DNA of 64,000 bases from Candidatus Dechloromonas phosphorivorans (lineage in GTDB: Bacteria > Pseudomonadota > Gammaproteobacteria > Burkholderiales > Rhodocyclaceae): the NCBI GenBank assembly GCA_016714975.1, contig JADKBR010000017.1, positions 310,001-374,000 of the forward strand, read 5' to 3'. The notes beneath the pieces are model-generated. The model saw only the letters and a program-made list of their open reading frames with translations, was not told the origin of the DNA and did not search any database. The first letter of the stretch is position 1. Every line of letters begins with the position of its first letter. The translations under genes were made by a program, and so were the position numbers. Of the stretch, positions 7,705 through 15,590 are shown piece after piece.

Positions 7705-8960
7705 CAGGTTCTCGGGTTCAGTTCGAGGCGGGCGAGGGCACCGCCTTCGGGTGGATTGAGCAGCGACAGTCGGCCACCGAGTTGTTCGATTGCCGAACGA
7801 GTCAGCATCAGGCCGATGCCGCTGCCGTTTTCGTGCGGCGGGAACGATGCCTGCCCGCCTTGCTGCAGCACGTCCGGCGGGAAGCCCGGACCGAGATCAT
7901 GGATGTCGATGAGGATCCGCTCGCCGGTCCAGCCAAGGCGGATGTCGATCGCCGCGGCCGACACATTTGCCGCATTGTTGAGCAGGTTGAGCAGCGCCTG
8001 CTCGAGGCGTGGGTCGTTGGCCACCCTCGGGGCAGGGAGACTGCCAGTGACCTCGACCCGGCTTTCCGCCTGCGGACGCAAAGCGTGCCAGCGCTGGCGG
8101 ACGTCTTGGAGCCAGGCATCGACTGCCTGGACGCCGGAGTCCTCGAGTCGCTCGGCGCCGGCGCGGCGTGTTAGCCCGGTGATGATTTCCTTGCAGACGC
8201 CGATCTGCTGGCGGAGCAGGGCGACATCCTCGCGTGCGGCGTCCGGCAACTGCGGGTCGCGGGCCAGTTCTCCGGCGACCAGCGCCATGGTGCCGAGCGG
8301 CGTTCCCAGTTCGTGAGCCGCGCCAGCGGCGAGCGTGCCGATCGCCATGATGCGCTCGTCGCGCAGCGCCTGTTCGCGCACAGCGGCAAGTTCGGCGTCG
8401 CGTTGGCGGATCAGCTTGGTCATGCGCACGGCGAACCACGCAACCATCAGCGCCGATACGGCAAAGGTCAGCCACATGCCAAGCAGGTGCAGGCGCGTGG
8501 CGCGCGTGGCATCGCTCATGGCCAACGGAACGTAGAAAAACATCAGCGCCGAGTAGGCGGCGATGGCGATGATGCCGACAGCCGCCACGCACCGCGCCGG
8601 CAGGGTCAGCGCGGCGATGGCGACGGGCGGCAGCAGGAGCGAAACCAGCGGGTTGGTGGCGCCGCCGCTGAAAAACACCAGAGCGCTCAGGGCGAAAATA
8701 TCGACCAGCAACTGGCTGAGGAGTTCCACCGACGTTGCCGAGGCAGCCCGCTTGAGCCGCCAAGCGGCAATGGCGTTGAGCAACGCAGTGATGCCGATGA
8801 TGGCGAGCAGCGGTGCGCCGGGGAGTGGCACGTCGAGCGCCGGCGGCACCAGCAGGAGGAGTCCAGTCATCAGCGCCAGAGCAGCCCAGCGCACAGTGAC
8901 CAGCCGACGCAAGCTGGGCAGTTGGTCGGTGCCGTCGTCAGCACAGGAGATCACGGGCAT
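7704..8960 (-). CDS. regB: RegB/PrrB-family redox sensor histidine kinase
   Basis: 418 residues. About six N-terminal membrane helices hold the quinone-binding heptapeptide as GGATNPL (99-105; the usual last residue is Phe). The H-box is HELGTPLGT with phospho-His216, the RegB type rather than the common HELRTPL. Cys256 in QQIGVCKEII sits where the redox-switch cysteine of RegB is found. The ATPase domain has N box LLNNAAN and G boxes DLGPGFP and GSGIGLML. Family members sense quinone pool and thiol state and phosphorylate RegA. Divergent from a dihaem cytochrome c gene with a RegA-type box between them. Confidence 0.93.
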   Translation of the reverse strand: MPVISCADDGTDQLPSLRRLVTVRWAALALMTGLLLLVPPALDVPLPGAPLLAIIGITALLNAIAAWRLKRAASATSVELLSQLLVDIFALSALVFFSGGATNPLVSLLLPPVAIAALTLPARCVAAVGIIAIAAYSALMFFYVPLAMSDATRATRLHLLGMWLTFAVSALMVAWFAVRMTKLIRQRDAELAAVREQALRDERIMAIGTLAAGAAHELGTPLGTMALVAGELARDPQLPDAAREDVALLRQQIGVCKEIITGLTRRAGAERLEDSGVQAVDAWLQDVRQRWHALRPQAESRVEVTGSLPAPRVANDPRLEQALLNLLNNAANVSAAAIDIRLGWTGERILIDIHDLGPGFPPDVLQQGGQASFPPHENGSGIGLMLTRSAIEQLGGRLSLLNPPEGGALARLELNPRT

Positions 8961-8974
8961 GGACCGGATTATGC

Positions 8975-8988
8975 GTGATTTGGGTCAA
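8975..8988. promoter_or_regulatory. FNR/DNR-type box between regB and the dihaem cytochrome gene
   Basis: GTGAT-TTGG-GTCAA, which on the other strand reads TTGAC-N4-ATCAC: 8 of 10 matches to TTGAT-N4-ATCAA. It sits in the 85-bp divergent intergenic region, 57 bp before the cytochrome ATG, a fair position for activation. Confidence 0.5.
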
Positions 8989-9008
8989 GTTCAGGCCGTC
9001 AGCAGCAT

Positions 9009-9023
9009 GCGACAATTGGCCGC
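9009..9023. promoter_or_regulatory. RegA/PrrA-type box between regB and the dihaem cytochrome gene
   Basis: GCGAC-AATTG-GCCGC matches GCGNC-N5-GNCGC exactly and shares TGCGACAAT with the box upstream of nosZ. It lies about 50 bp from the regB start and 22 bp from the cytochrome start, so it could mediate autoregulation and control of the cytochrome. Confidence 0.5.
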
Positions 9024-9045
9024 ATCATCCTCGGAGTCGTTCGAA

Positions 9046-9708
9046 ATGGTGCTACGCCGATTTGTCGTGCTTCTCGTTGCCGGTTTTCTGGGTTCCGGCG
9101 TGGCAGTTGCGGTCGACCTCGAAAAAGGCAAGGAAATCAATGGTACTTGCGCCGCCTGCCATGGCGATCAGGGGGCCGGCGGCAAGAAGGGCGAGTATCC
9201 GCGCATTGGCGGCCAGCGCGTTGCCTATATCGAAAACCAGTTGAAGAGCTTCCGTTCGCGGACCCGGGTGAATATCCCGATGTACCCCTACACGCAGGAA
9301 CGCGAGCTTTCCGACGTGGATATCAAGGATATCGCGGCCTATCTGGCCGGCATCGAACTATCCAACAGGATGCCGACTTTCAAGGGCACGGAAGATGCGC
9401 TGACCCGTTTGCTGATGGTGGACCGCGTCATGATCATTCCGCGTGCCGAAGGCAACCTCGAACATGGCGAAGCGCTCTACCAGAAGCAGTGCGCTGCCTG
9501 CCACGGCAAGACCGGCAAGGGCAGAGGCATGTTCCCGATGCTGGTCGGGCAATATACGAACTACCTCAAGCGCCAGGTCGACCTCTACCTCAAGGGCGAC
9601 CGCCCGCATGACGAGGAGGGCACGGTTGGCGTCCTCAATGGCCTCAAGGAGCGGGATGTTCAGGACATACTGGCCTATCTCACCTCGATTCAGGAGCCGA
9701 CTGAATGA
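9046..9708 (+). CDS. Dihaem cytochrome c4-like protein
   Basis: 220 residues from ATG 9046 (CGGAG upstream). A Sec signal peptide (FVVLLVAGFLGSGVAVAVDL) precedes two class I haem domains, each with CAACHG (first at Cys35-His39, second near residue 142). Met ligands probably lie in NIPMYPYTQ and RGMFPMLVGQY. The two-lobe form is that of cytochrome c4, a periplasmic carrier to terminal oxidases or denitrification enzymes. It is divergent from regB and shares its candidate redox-control boxes. Its repeat signatures resemble the frameshifted cytochrome next to nosZ. Confidence 0.88.
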   Translation: MVLRRFVVLLVAGFLGSGVAVAVDLEKGKEINGTCAACHGDQGAGGKKGEYPRIGGQRVAYIENQLKSFRSRTRVNIPMYPYTQERELSDVDIKDIAAYLAGIELSNRMPTFKGTEDALTRLLMVDRVMIIPRAEGNLEHGEALYQKQCAACHGKTGKGRGMFPMLVGQYTNYLKRQVDLYLKGDRPHDEEGTVGVLNGLKERDVQDILAYLTSIQEPTE

Positions 9709-10040
9709 AATGCCGGGTTCTTGCCAGCAGTGCATTGCTGGTGCTGGCCGGCGCGTTGCCGCATGCCCACGCCGCCAAGTCCGACGACGGTATGCCGGAC
9801 GCTCAGAAGGTTCGCTTCTGCGAGCGGGTCCGCGACTTTGCGCTGCAGGCCTACTACGACCGCGAGAAGGGGCGCCCGATGAAGGTCTTTGTCGAGGACG
9901 GCAGTGCCGGGGCGCATATCACCAACGTCGTCATCAAGCGCATCTACGATGAAGTCCAGATTTCCAGCCCGAAAAAAGCCGAAACTCTCGGCCGGGACAC
10001 CTGCAACGAGATGATGGGCAGCAAAGGTTCATCAGAATAG
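9705..10040 (+). CDS. Small secreted protein coupled to the dihaem cytochrome
   Basis: 111 residues, overlapping the cytochrome stop by ATGA. It has a clear signal peptide (VLASSALLVLAGALPHAHA) and a mature domain of about 88 residues with two cysteines (VRFCERVRDF and RDTCNEMM) that could form a disulfide. No known family is recognised. Translational coupling to a dihaem cytochrome suggests a periplasmic accessory role, which is inference. Confidence 0.75.
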   Translation: MKCRVLASSALLVLAGALPHAHAAKSDDGMPDAQKVRFCERVRDFALQAYYDREKGRPMKVFVEDGSAGAHITNVVIKRIYDEVQISSPKKAETLGRDTCNEMMGSKGSSE

Positions 10041-10088
10041 TTGCGCCGGCTTGTTCTCGATTTGGCCCTTCATCTGTAAACTGTGCCG

Positions 10089-10367
10089 ATGAGCGAAATA
10101 CTGATTACCAAGAAACACCGCCTTAGCGCGAAAAAGGCGCGAGCTGCCGCCGAGTTGGTTGCAGCTGACCTGGAAAAGGAATTCAACCTGGAGCACAAAT
10201 GGGACGAGGAGGGCGTCCTGCACTTCGAGCGCATGGGTGTCCATGGGCAACTGACGCTCGGCAGGGGCGAGGTGACACTCCACATCCATCTGGGATTCCT
10301 GCTCAGACCGTTCAAGAGCGGACTCGAGAGTGAAATCCACGACTACTTCGACGCGCGCTTCGCCTAA
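10089..10367 (+). CDS. Polyhydroxyalkanoic acid granule-system protein
   Basis: 92 residues from ATG 10089 (a GTG two codons upstream is also possible). Lys/Ala-rich N-terminus, then an alpha/beta core with DLEKEFNLEHKWDEEG, a LHFERMGVHGQLTL segment and a C-terminal HLGFLLRPFKSGLESEIHDYF. Size and these blocks match the small PHA-system family often found near PHA genes (TIGR02610-type, from memory). A role at PHA granules fits the phasin, ACBP and acyltransferase genes nearby. Confidence 0.75.
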   Translation: MSEILITKKHRLSAKKARAAAELVAADLEKEFNLEHKWDEEGVLHFERMGVHGQLTLGRGEVTLHIHLGFLLRPFKSGLESEIHDYFDARFA

Positions 10368-10621
10368 CCCTTCAATCTTGTAATCAATTCGACGTAAGCC
10401 TGCATCGCCGCCTCTGACGAGGTGCCTTGCAGGGCTGCCCAGGCGTCGAACTTGGCGCGGCCGACAAAGTCTGTAAAGCCTGGACGTTTCCCGGTCGCAT
10501 CTCCCTCGCTGGCCTGTTTGAACAGGCCGTAAATTCGCAGCAGGGTCTGGTTGTCGGGGCGCTCGGCAAGCGTCTTGGAATCGGCAACAGCGGCGTCGAA
10601 GGCCGCTTTGAGTTCGCTCAT
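10364..10621 (-). CDS. Acyl-CoA-binding protein (ACBP)
   Basis: 85 residues, the classical ACBP length. A four-helix acyl-CoA-binding fold is indicated by LLRIYGLFKQASEGDATGKRPG and KFDAWAALQGTSSEAAMQAY, the most conserved ACBP blocks (Tyr, Lys and Trp residues contact the CoA). It is a cytosolic carrier of medium and long acyl-CoA esters. It overlaps the PHA-system gene end tail-to-tail by 4 bp and is divergent from the acyltransferase gene, so acyl-CoA supply to storage-lipid synthesis is a natural role. Confidence 0.92.
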   Translation of the reverse strand: MSELKAAFDAAVADSKTLAERPDNQTLLRIYGLFKQASEGDATGKRPGFTDFVGRAKFDAWAALQGTSSEAAMQAYVELITRLKG

Positions 10622-10663
10622 GGCATCGGCTCCAATCGGAGAGGGGGAATGCCGGTATTATAA

Positions 10664-12148
10664 ATGCCTGACCACAATCTGGAGCTACTGATGCCTTCCC
10701 GCGAGCGCATCTCCAATGTTGATACCGCCTGGTTGCGTATGGATCGACCGTCCAATCTGATGCAGATCGTCGGTGTGATGCTGTTTGACGGCAAGCTGGA
10801 TTTCGCAAGACTGAAGCTTGCTGTCGAGCAGCGCATGCTCGTTCACCGGCGTTTTGTCCAACGTGTTGTCGCCGATGGAACGGGGTACTGCTGGCAGGAT
10901 GACCCGGATTTTTGTCTTGGCAACCACCTCCGTCGGGTGGTTCGCAGAGGCAGGCTGGACAAGGCAGGACTGCAGCGCTTCGTTGCCGATCTTGCCGCGA
11001 AACCGCTCGATCAAAGGCGGCCGCTGTGGGAGATGCTTGTCGTCGATACGGCGCTCGGTGGGCAGGCACTTGTGCTGCGGATTCACCACAGCATTGCTGA
11101 CGGGATCGCGCTGGTCGGGGTCATTCTCTCTCTGGCGGATGGCGCATCGGGCAGAGCCGGCAGCACACCGCTGGTGGTCAGTGCCAATCACGATGCAGGT
11201 GAGGATGAGCATGAGCAAGACATCTTCTGGCGCGCACTCTGGCACCCCCTGGCCGAAGCGGGCCGCTTGGTGAGCGATCTTCGGGAGCAGTATTCGGACT
11301 TGCTGTCCAACCCGAAGCAACTCATGGGCTTCGCACGCGTCGGCCGCGATGTTGCCGGGGAAATTGCCAAGCTTGCCACCATGGCGAACGACAGCCCGAC
11401 ACGCTTCAAGGGCAAGCTGGGGACCAGAAAGCAGCTTGCCTGGTCGGAGCCGATTCCGCTGGCGGAGATCAAGGAGGTCGGCAGGGTCCTGGGTTGTTCG
11501 GTCAATGACCTGCTGCTGACCGCAGTTGCCGGTTCATTGCGTGCCTATCTGGTCGACCGCGGCGAAGACGTCGCTGGCGTCGAAATTCGCGCCATGGTTC
11601 CGGTTAACCTGCGCGGCCCGGACGACATGGGCACGCTGGGCAACCGCTTCGGACTGGTGACGCTGGAGCTGCCGCTGGACGACGAAAATCCGCTGGCCCG
11701 CCTCTATGAGATCCGCAAACGGATGGCGAAACTGAAGGAGTCGTATCAGGCCGAGTTGACGCTGTCCATCCTCGGCGTTGTCGGCATGCTGCCGAGGTTT
11801 GTCCAGCAATCGGTCCTTGACCTTCTGGCGAACAAGGCGACGGCGGTCATGACCAATGTGCCGGGACCACAGACGGCGCTCTATCTGGCAGGGGCCAGGC
11901 TGCGCCAGCCACTTTTCTGGGTGCCACAGTCCGGGAACATCGGGATGGGCGTCTCCATTCTCTCGTATGCCGGGAATGTGCAGATTGGCCTGATGACTGG
12001 CCATGACCTCGTTCCGGATCCTCAAGACATCGTCGATCGGTTTGCCAAAGAGTTCGACAAGTTCCTGATGCTGGTATTGATGGAGCCTTGGGAGCGGCTT
12101 GGCGACCCGGAAGCGGTAGCGGCGGCTTTGGCGCGGGAGTCACCGTAA
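10664..12148 (+). CDS. Wax ester synthase / diacylglycerol acyltransferase (WS/DGAT)
   Basis: 494 residues. The acyltransferase active site HHSIADG (HHxxxDG) is near residue 140, and later family blocks are visible: MVPVNLRGPDD, LGNRFG and VMTNVPGPQTALYLAGA. It esterifies long-chain alcohols or diacylglycerol with acyl-CoA, forming storage lipid at the inner membrane. A GTG-free ATG start at 10664 is used, but the in-frame ATG at 10691 has a better ribosome site (GGAG 7 nt upstream). Neighbours are ACBP, a PHA-system protein, a TetR regulator and a phasin. Confidence 0.92.
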   Translation: MPDHNLELLMPSRERISNVDTAWLRMDRPSNLMQIVGVMLFDGKLDFARLKLAVEQRMLVHRRFVQRVVADGTGYCWQDDPDFCLGNHLRRVVRRGRLDKAGLQRFVADLAAKPLDQRRPLWEMLVVDTALGGQALVLRIHHSIADGIALVGVILSLADGASGRAGSTPLVVSANHDAGEDEHEQDIFWRALWHPLAEAGRLVSDLREQYSDLLSNPKQLMGFARVGRDVAGEIAKLATMANDSPTRFKGKLGTRKQLAWSEPIPLAEIKEVGRVLGCSVNDLLLTAVAGSLRAYLVDRGEDVAGVEIRAMVPVNLRGPDDMGTLGNRFGLVTLELPLDDENPLARLYEIRKRMAKLKESYQAELTLSILGVVGMLPRFVQQSVLDLLANKATAVMTNVPGPQTALYLAGARLRQPLFWVPQSGNIGMGVSILSYAGNVQIGLMTGHDLVPDPQDIVDRFAKEFDKFLMLVLMEPWERLGDPEAVAAALARESP

Positions 12149-12203
12149 GCGGAACGGGAGGCCGACAACGCCTGCGCCTGCTCTCCAGCGAGCTGACATC
12201 GCC

Positions 12204-12983
12204 TCAGTCCGCCTCTTCCAAAGCCGCCTCGAGGTCGAGCCTTTCCATGGCGTCGGCCGCGGTGCAGGACGCCGCTTCTTCACGGAGGCGGTCGACGTCT
12301 TTGGCGCGCGAGCGACCGAACAGCAGAACGAGGCCGTTGGCGTACTCGGTGCGGGCAATCGATGAGTCCGGGTTGAGTTCGAGCGCGGCGCGAAAATGCT
12401 TTTCCGCCGTGTCCTTCTTCGCGCCATAGGTCAGTCCGCCGACCATGCTCCCGACCTTGTCGATGATTTCCGCATGCCAGGTGCCGAGGGCGATATTTGC
12501 ATCGGCATGCCGGTGCTGAAGTTTCAGCGTCTGGTCCAGGCTGTGCTTGATCTTCCCGCCGAGGCCCTGGGCCAGCGCCTTGACGATGGAAATTCCCTGA
12601 CTGTAGCGGCCCAGCGCATAGGCGTGGATGTACCAGGCGTTGGCATTCTTCGGTTCGGCATCCTGCAATGCCACGCAGCGCTCGCAGATGTCCTGGAAAA
12701 GCTGTAGCCGCACGTCCTCGTCGTCTTCGAGATAATTGGCATGGATCATCGTCGCCTTGTTAGCCGCGTTGATGCCCGAGGAGCCGCCATTCAGGCCAAT
12801 GTCCACGGCTTTGGCGAAGTCGCCGGCGTGATAGGCGCGCCATGCATCCTGCGCGGCGGCGTTTTCGGGAAACGGCTCGCAGTCGCCACGATGCAGTCGC
12901 TCCCAGTTTCTCTTGAGGGCCGCGCCGGCATACGAGAATGCCTTGTCGGGGTGCGGAAACGTCGTCCAGGTCGGTTTCTTCAT
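12204..12983 (-). CDS. TPR-like protein of unknown function
   Basis: 259 residues, cytosolic, mainly helical. Tetratricopeptide-like pairs can be seen (AWRAYHAGDFAKAVDIGLNG; NANAWYIHAYALGRYSQG; AEKHFRAALELNPDSSIARTEYA). There is no signal peptide or catalytic motif. It lies 13 bp downstream of the TetR gene, likely in one operon with it. Function unknown; perhaps a scaffold. It may be linked to the storage-lipid genes, but only by position. Confidence 0.8.
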   Translation of the reverse strand: MKKPTWTTFPHPDKAFSYAGAALKRNWERLHRGDCEPFPENAAAQDAWRAYHAGDFAKAVDIGLNGGSSGINAANKATMIHANYLEDDEDVRLQLFQDICERCVALQDAEPKNANAWYIHAYALGRYSQGISIVKALAQGLGGKIKHSLDQTLKLQHRHADANIALGTWHAEIIDKVGSMVGGLTYGAKKDTAEKHFRAALELNPDSSIARTEYANGLVLLFGRSRAKDVDRLREEAASCTAADAMERLDLEAALEEAD

Positions 12984-12996
12984 GGTCGACTGATAC

Positions 12997-13638
12997 TCAA
13001 TGGTTGGCGACGTATTCTGCCGAGAGCTTTTCCAGCAGACTGCGGGCCTCGCCTTGCAGGTAGGGGGCCGAGAGCGCCATCACTTGATAGACGCCGCGCC
13101 CGATGTCCGGTTCGCCGCGCGGGCGGCGGGCGTGCTCGAAGGATAGCCAGAAGGTCGCGATGACTGTCATGTTGGTCGCCAAGGCGCTCAATTGGGCGGG
13201 TGTTGCTGTCAACACGCCGGAAGCGGCCAATCCCTCATAGACCCTGCGGGCGGTCTTTTCCTTGCGTTCGAGAATCCGCTGGAAATGCGTTTCAACGAGA
13301 CGGTTGCGCGTCAGCAGGTCGTTGATGTCGCGGTAGAAGAAGCGGAATTTCCAGATCGTCTCGAAGAGCAGATGGAGAAACAGCCAGATGTCTTCAGTGC
13401 TCAGCGTCCGCCCGCCAGGAACCGTGAGCAGTGCGTCGATTTCCTTTTCGTAGTCGCCGAACAGCGAGTTGACGATTTCGTCCTTGTTGTGAAAGTGATA
13501 ATAGAGATTGCCGGGGCTGATCCCCATTTCGTCGGCGATGACGGTCGTCGTGACGTTAGGCTCGCCGAAATCGTTGAAAAGTTTCAGTGCGGTTTCAAGG
13601 ATGCGCTCGCGGGTACGGCGTTTCGGTTTCGGCTCCAT
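12997..13638 (-). CDS. TetR-family transcriptional regulator
   Basis: 213 residues from ATG 13638. The N-terminal TetR helix-turn-helix is clear: RRTRERILETALKLFNDFG, then ADEMGISPGNLYYHFHNKDE. The rest is an all-helical ligand domain rich in aromatic residues (TIWKFRFFYRDINDLL), which suggests a hydrophobic ligand such as an acyl-CoA. It sits between storage-lipid genes and a phasin gene and may control them. Ligand and targets are not visible in the sequence. Confidence 0.92.
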   Translation of the reverse strand: MEPKPKRRTRERILETALKLFNDFGEPNVTTTVIADEMGISPGNLYYHFHNKDEIVNSLFGDYEKEIDALLTVPGGRTLSTEDIWLFLHLLFETIWKFRFFYRDINDLLTRNRLVETHFQRILERKEKTARRVYEGLAASGVLTATPAQLSALATNMTVIATFWLSFEHARRPRGEPDIGRGVYQVMALSAPYLQGEARSLLEKLSAEYVANH

Positions 13639-13792
13639 GCTGCTACCCTCATCGGTCTGTTGAAGAGCAAGCATACATCATGCAGGTCATCGCGATCCAT
13701 GCCGACGCCACGGCCACATGTCCCGGGGCGGCGCATGCACTTGTCAGTCGGAGGCCGCAGCATGCAGGGCTTCCATGCCCCGGACGTGAAAG

Positions 13793-13851
13793 ATGCCCGG
13801 TCGTTGCCGGGCATCCTGCTGTTCATTCTTTTCAGACGCCGGAAGGCGTCC
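13793..13851 (-). terminator. Tandem hairpins after the phasin gene
   Basis: Two stems lie just past the phasin stop on its strand: GACGCC-GGAA-GGCGTC (13836-13851) and GATGCCCGG / CCGGGCATC (about 13793-13815), the second followed on the minus strand by TTT. Probable phasin terminator; T-runs are short, so moderate support. Confidence 0.5.
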
Positions 13852-13862
13852 CCGATGGTTAC

Positions 13863-14492
13863 TTAGGCACCAGCTGCTGCACCAGGAGCGGCATCAGCAG
13901 ATCCCGCGGGCTTCTTGGTGGCGACGCTTTTCGTGGTGGCCGGCTTGCGGACCGGCGCCGCCTTGGTGGCGGCTGCTTGAGTGGTGGCGGGAGTTTCAGC
14001 AGTCCGGGCGGCAGGCTTGGCAGCCTTGCCTTCCTGGGCGTCGCTCATCTTCTGAACCAGCGCCGTCAGTTCTGCAATGCGCTTGCTCAGCTTGTCGATG
14101 TCCTTCTTGGACGGTACGCCGAGGCTTGACAGGGCGCGGGCGACGCGATCCTCGAAGACCTGCTCAAGGCGATCCCACTTGTCGCTGGCCTTGTCGGTGA
14201 CTGCGGAAACCTTGTCGGTCACGGCCGACACCTTGGCATCCACTGCCTTCCGCACACCTGCCAAGCGGCCGTCGGCGGCCTCGCGCACACCGGAAATCTT
14301 CTTGTCAGCCGCTTCGCGAGTCTTCTTCTGGATGGCTTCGCCTTCCTTGACCAGCGCATCGAACACCTTGTTGCCTTCTTCCTGCGTCTTGGAAAATGCG
14401 CCAAGACCGGCCAACCAGATCTGGTTGGCAGAATCCTTGACGGTCTGAGTGAGTTGCTTTTCCGAAGCGGGGGTGGTGACTTTCTTGACCAT
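13863..14492 (-). CDS. Phasin / PHA granule-associated protein with Lys-Ala-Pro tail (PhaF/PhaI type)
   Basis: 209 residues. The N-terminal 110 residues form an amphipathic phasin helix bundle (ANQIWLAGLGAFSKTQEEG is the diagnostic block), followed by an internal repeat of KVSAVTDKVSAVTDK, a predicted coiled-coil zipper (DIDKLSKRIAELTALVQKM) and a histone H1-like tail rich in AAKPA and ATTK repeats that may bind DNA, as in PhaF of pseudomonads. It coats PHA granules and may help segregate them. It has an AGGAG ribosome site and its own upstream region. Confidence 0.9.
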   Translation of the reverse strand: MVKKVTTPASEKQLTQTVKDSANQIWLAGLGAFSKTQEEGNKVFDALVKEGEAIQKKTREAADKKISGVREAADGRLAGVRKAVDAKVSAVTDKVSAVTDKASDKWDRLEQVFEDRVARALSSLGVPSKKDIDKLSKRIAELTALVQKMSDAQEGKAAKPAARTAETPATTQAAATKAAPVRKPATTKSVATKKPAGSADAAPGAAAGA

Positions 14493-15030
14493 GATTAACT
14501 CCTTTGAAATAAAAGTGTGAGGCAGGTTGTTACTGCCGACGAGAGAAGTTTAGGATTTTCATTTAGAAAAGGCACACTAATAAACTAGGCAAGAGCCTCT
14601 AGTGGTCTGCTCCCGCGTCGGGGATGGCTGTGCGAAGTTCTCAATGAACGCGGTCAATCGTGACCCGCCATTCGTGCTGCGATGTCCGCCTGGCAGTTCC
14701 ATGGCTGGTTGCAGCCGAACTGATCGAAGGCGCCGAAGACGAAGGATCGGCGACGGGAGATCCCCTGGGCCGGCGAGATTCAATCCGTGGGGCGACATGT
14801 TGCTCTTGAGCGAATACCGCCGATCGGTACATACTGATCGCGCGGGATCATGGATGACTTCCCGGGCTACGTACACTTTCCCTACCCGCCGGGTAAAATT
14901 CAACTCGGAGGGTCGGCGAATGACTCGGTTGGAAACGTCTTCACAGCATTCCCTCCTCGCCCGCAACGGCCCAGAAGTCAGCCGGGTGCGAACCGAAATC
15001 AGATAGAACTCAACATCTGCAGGAGTCAGC
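14493..15030. other. Gene-less 538-bp region between phasin and gamma-carbonic anhydrase genes
   Basis: Should contain the divergent promoters of the two flanking genes. An A/T-rich block at about 14510-14585 suits the phasin promoter. No convincing coding frame, RNA gene or repeat was seen in the rest. Confidence 0.5.
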
Positions 15031-15552
15031 ATGCCGCTCTTCCGCCTCGGTGAAAAACAGCCCCAACTCGGCGAGAATGCCTGGGTTGCCCCCAACGCGA
15101 CGGTGATCGGCGACGTCCATCTCGGCGCCAACGCCTCGATCTGGTGGAATGCCACGTTGCGTGGCGACAACGATCCGATTCACATCGGCGAAAACAGCAA
15201 CATCCAGGACGGCTCGGTGCTGCATACCGACGAGGGCGTGCCGATGCACATCGGCGCCGACGTGACCGTCGGCCATCTGGTCATGCTGCATGGCTGCACG
15301 GTCGGCGACGGCAGCCTGATCGGCATTGGCTCGGTGATCCTCAACCGTGCGGTGATCGGCAAGGGTTGCGTGGTCGGCGCCAATACCCTGATCCCCGAAG
15401 GCAAGGTGTTTCCCGACCATGTGCTGATCGTCGGCTCGCCGGGCAAGGTGGTGCGCGAACTGTCGGCCGACGACGTCATCCACCTCAAGCACGCCGCCGC
15501 GCATTACGTCGAGAACGCCCGCCGCTACCGGCGGATGCTGCAGCCGCTCTGA
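15031..15552 (+). CDS. Gamma-class carbonic anhydrase-like hexapeptide protein (YrdA/PaaY family)
   Basis: 173 residues of left-handed beta-helix: repeated hexapeptides such as NATVIGDVHLGANASIW and GDGSLIGIGSVIL. The three metal-ligand histidines appear in DGSVLHTDEG, TVGHLVMLHG (two). RGDNDPIHIGENSNIQDG is a typical motif of the family. Many members are zinc- or iron-bound trimers with weak carbonic anhydrase activity; some are acyl-CoA thioesterases (PaaY). Substrate cannot be told here. A phosphatase/Nudix fusion follows after 38 bp. Confidence 0.92.
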   Translation: MPLFRLGEKQPQLGENAWVAPNATVIGDVHLGANASIWWNATLRGDNDPIHIGENSNIQDGSVLHTDEGVPMHIGADVTVGHLVMLHGCTVGDGSLIGIGSVILNRAVIGKGCVVGANTLIPEGKVFPDHVLIVGSPGKVVRELSADDVIHLKHAAAHYVENARRYRRMLQPL

Positions 15553-15590
15553 TCGCGGCCGCGGCTTTGTCGAAAAGGAGAGCCATTCAC

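Noticed and set aside
14577..15170. Leftward open frame in the phasin / carbonic anhydrase gap
   Set aside because: No ribosome site, no domain, and it runs into the carbonic anhydrase gene on the other strand.
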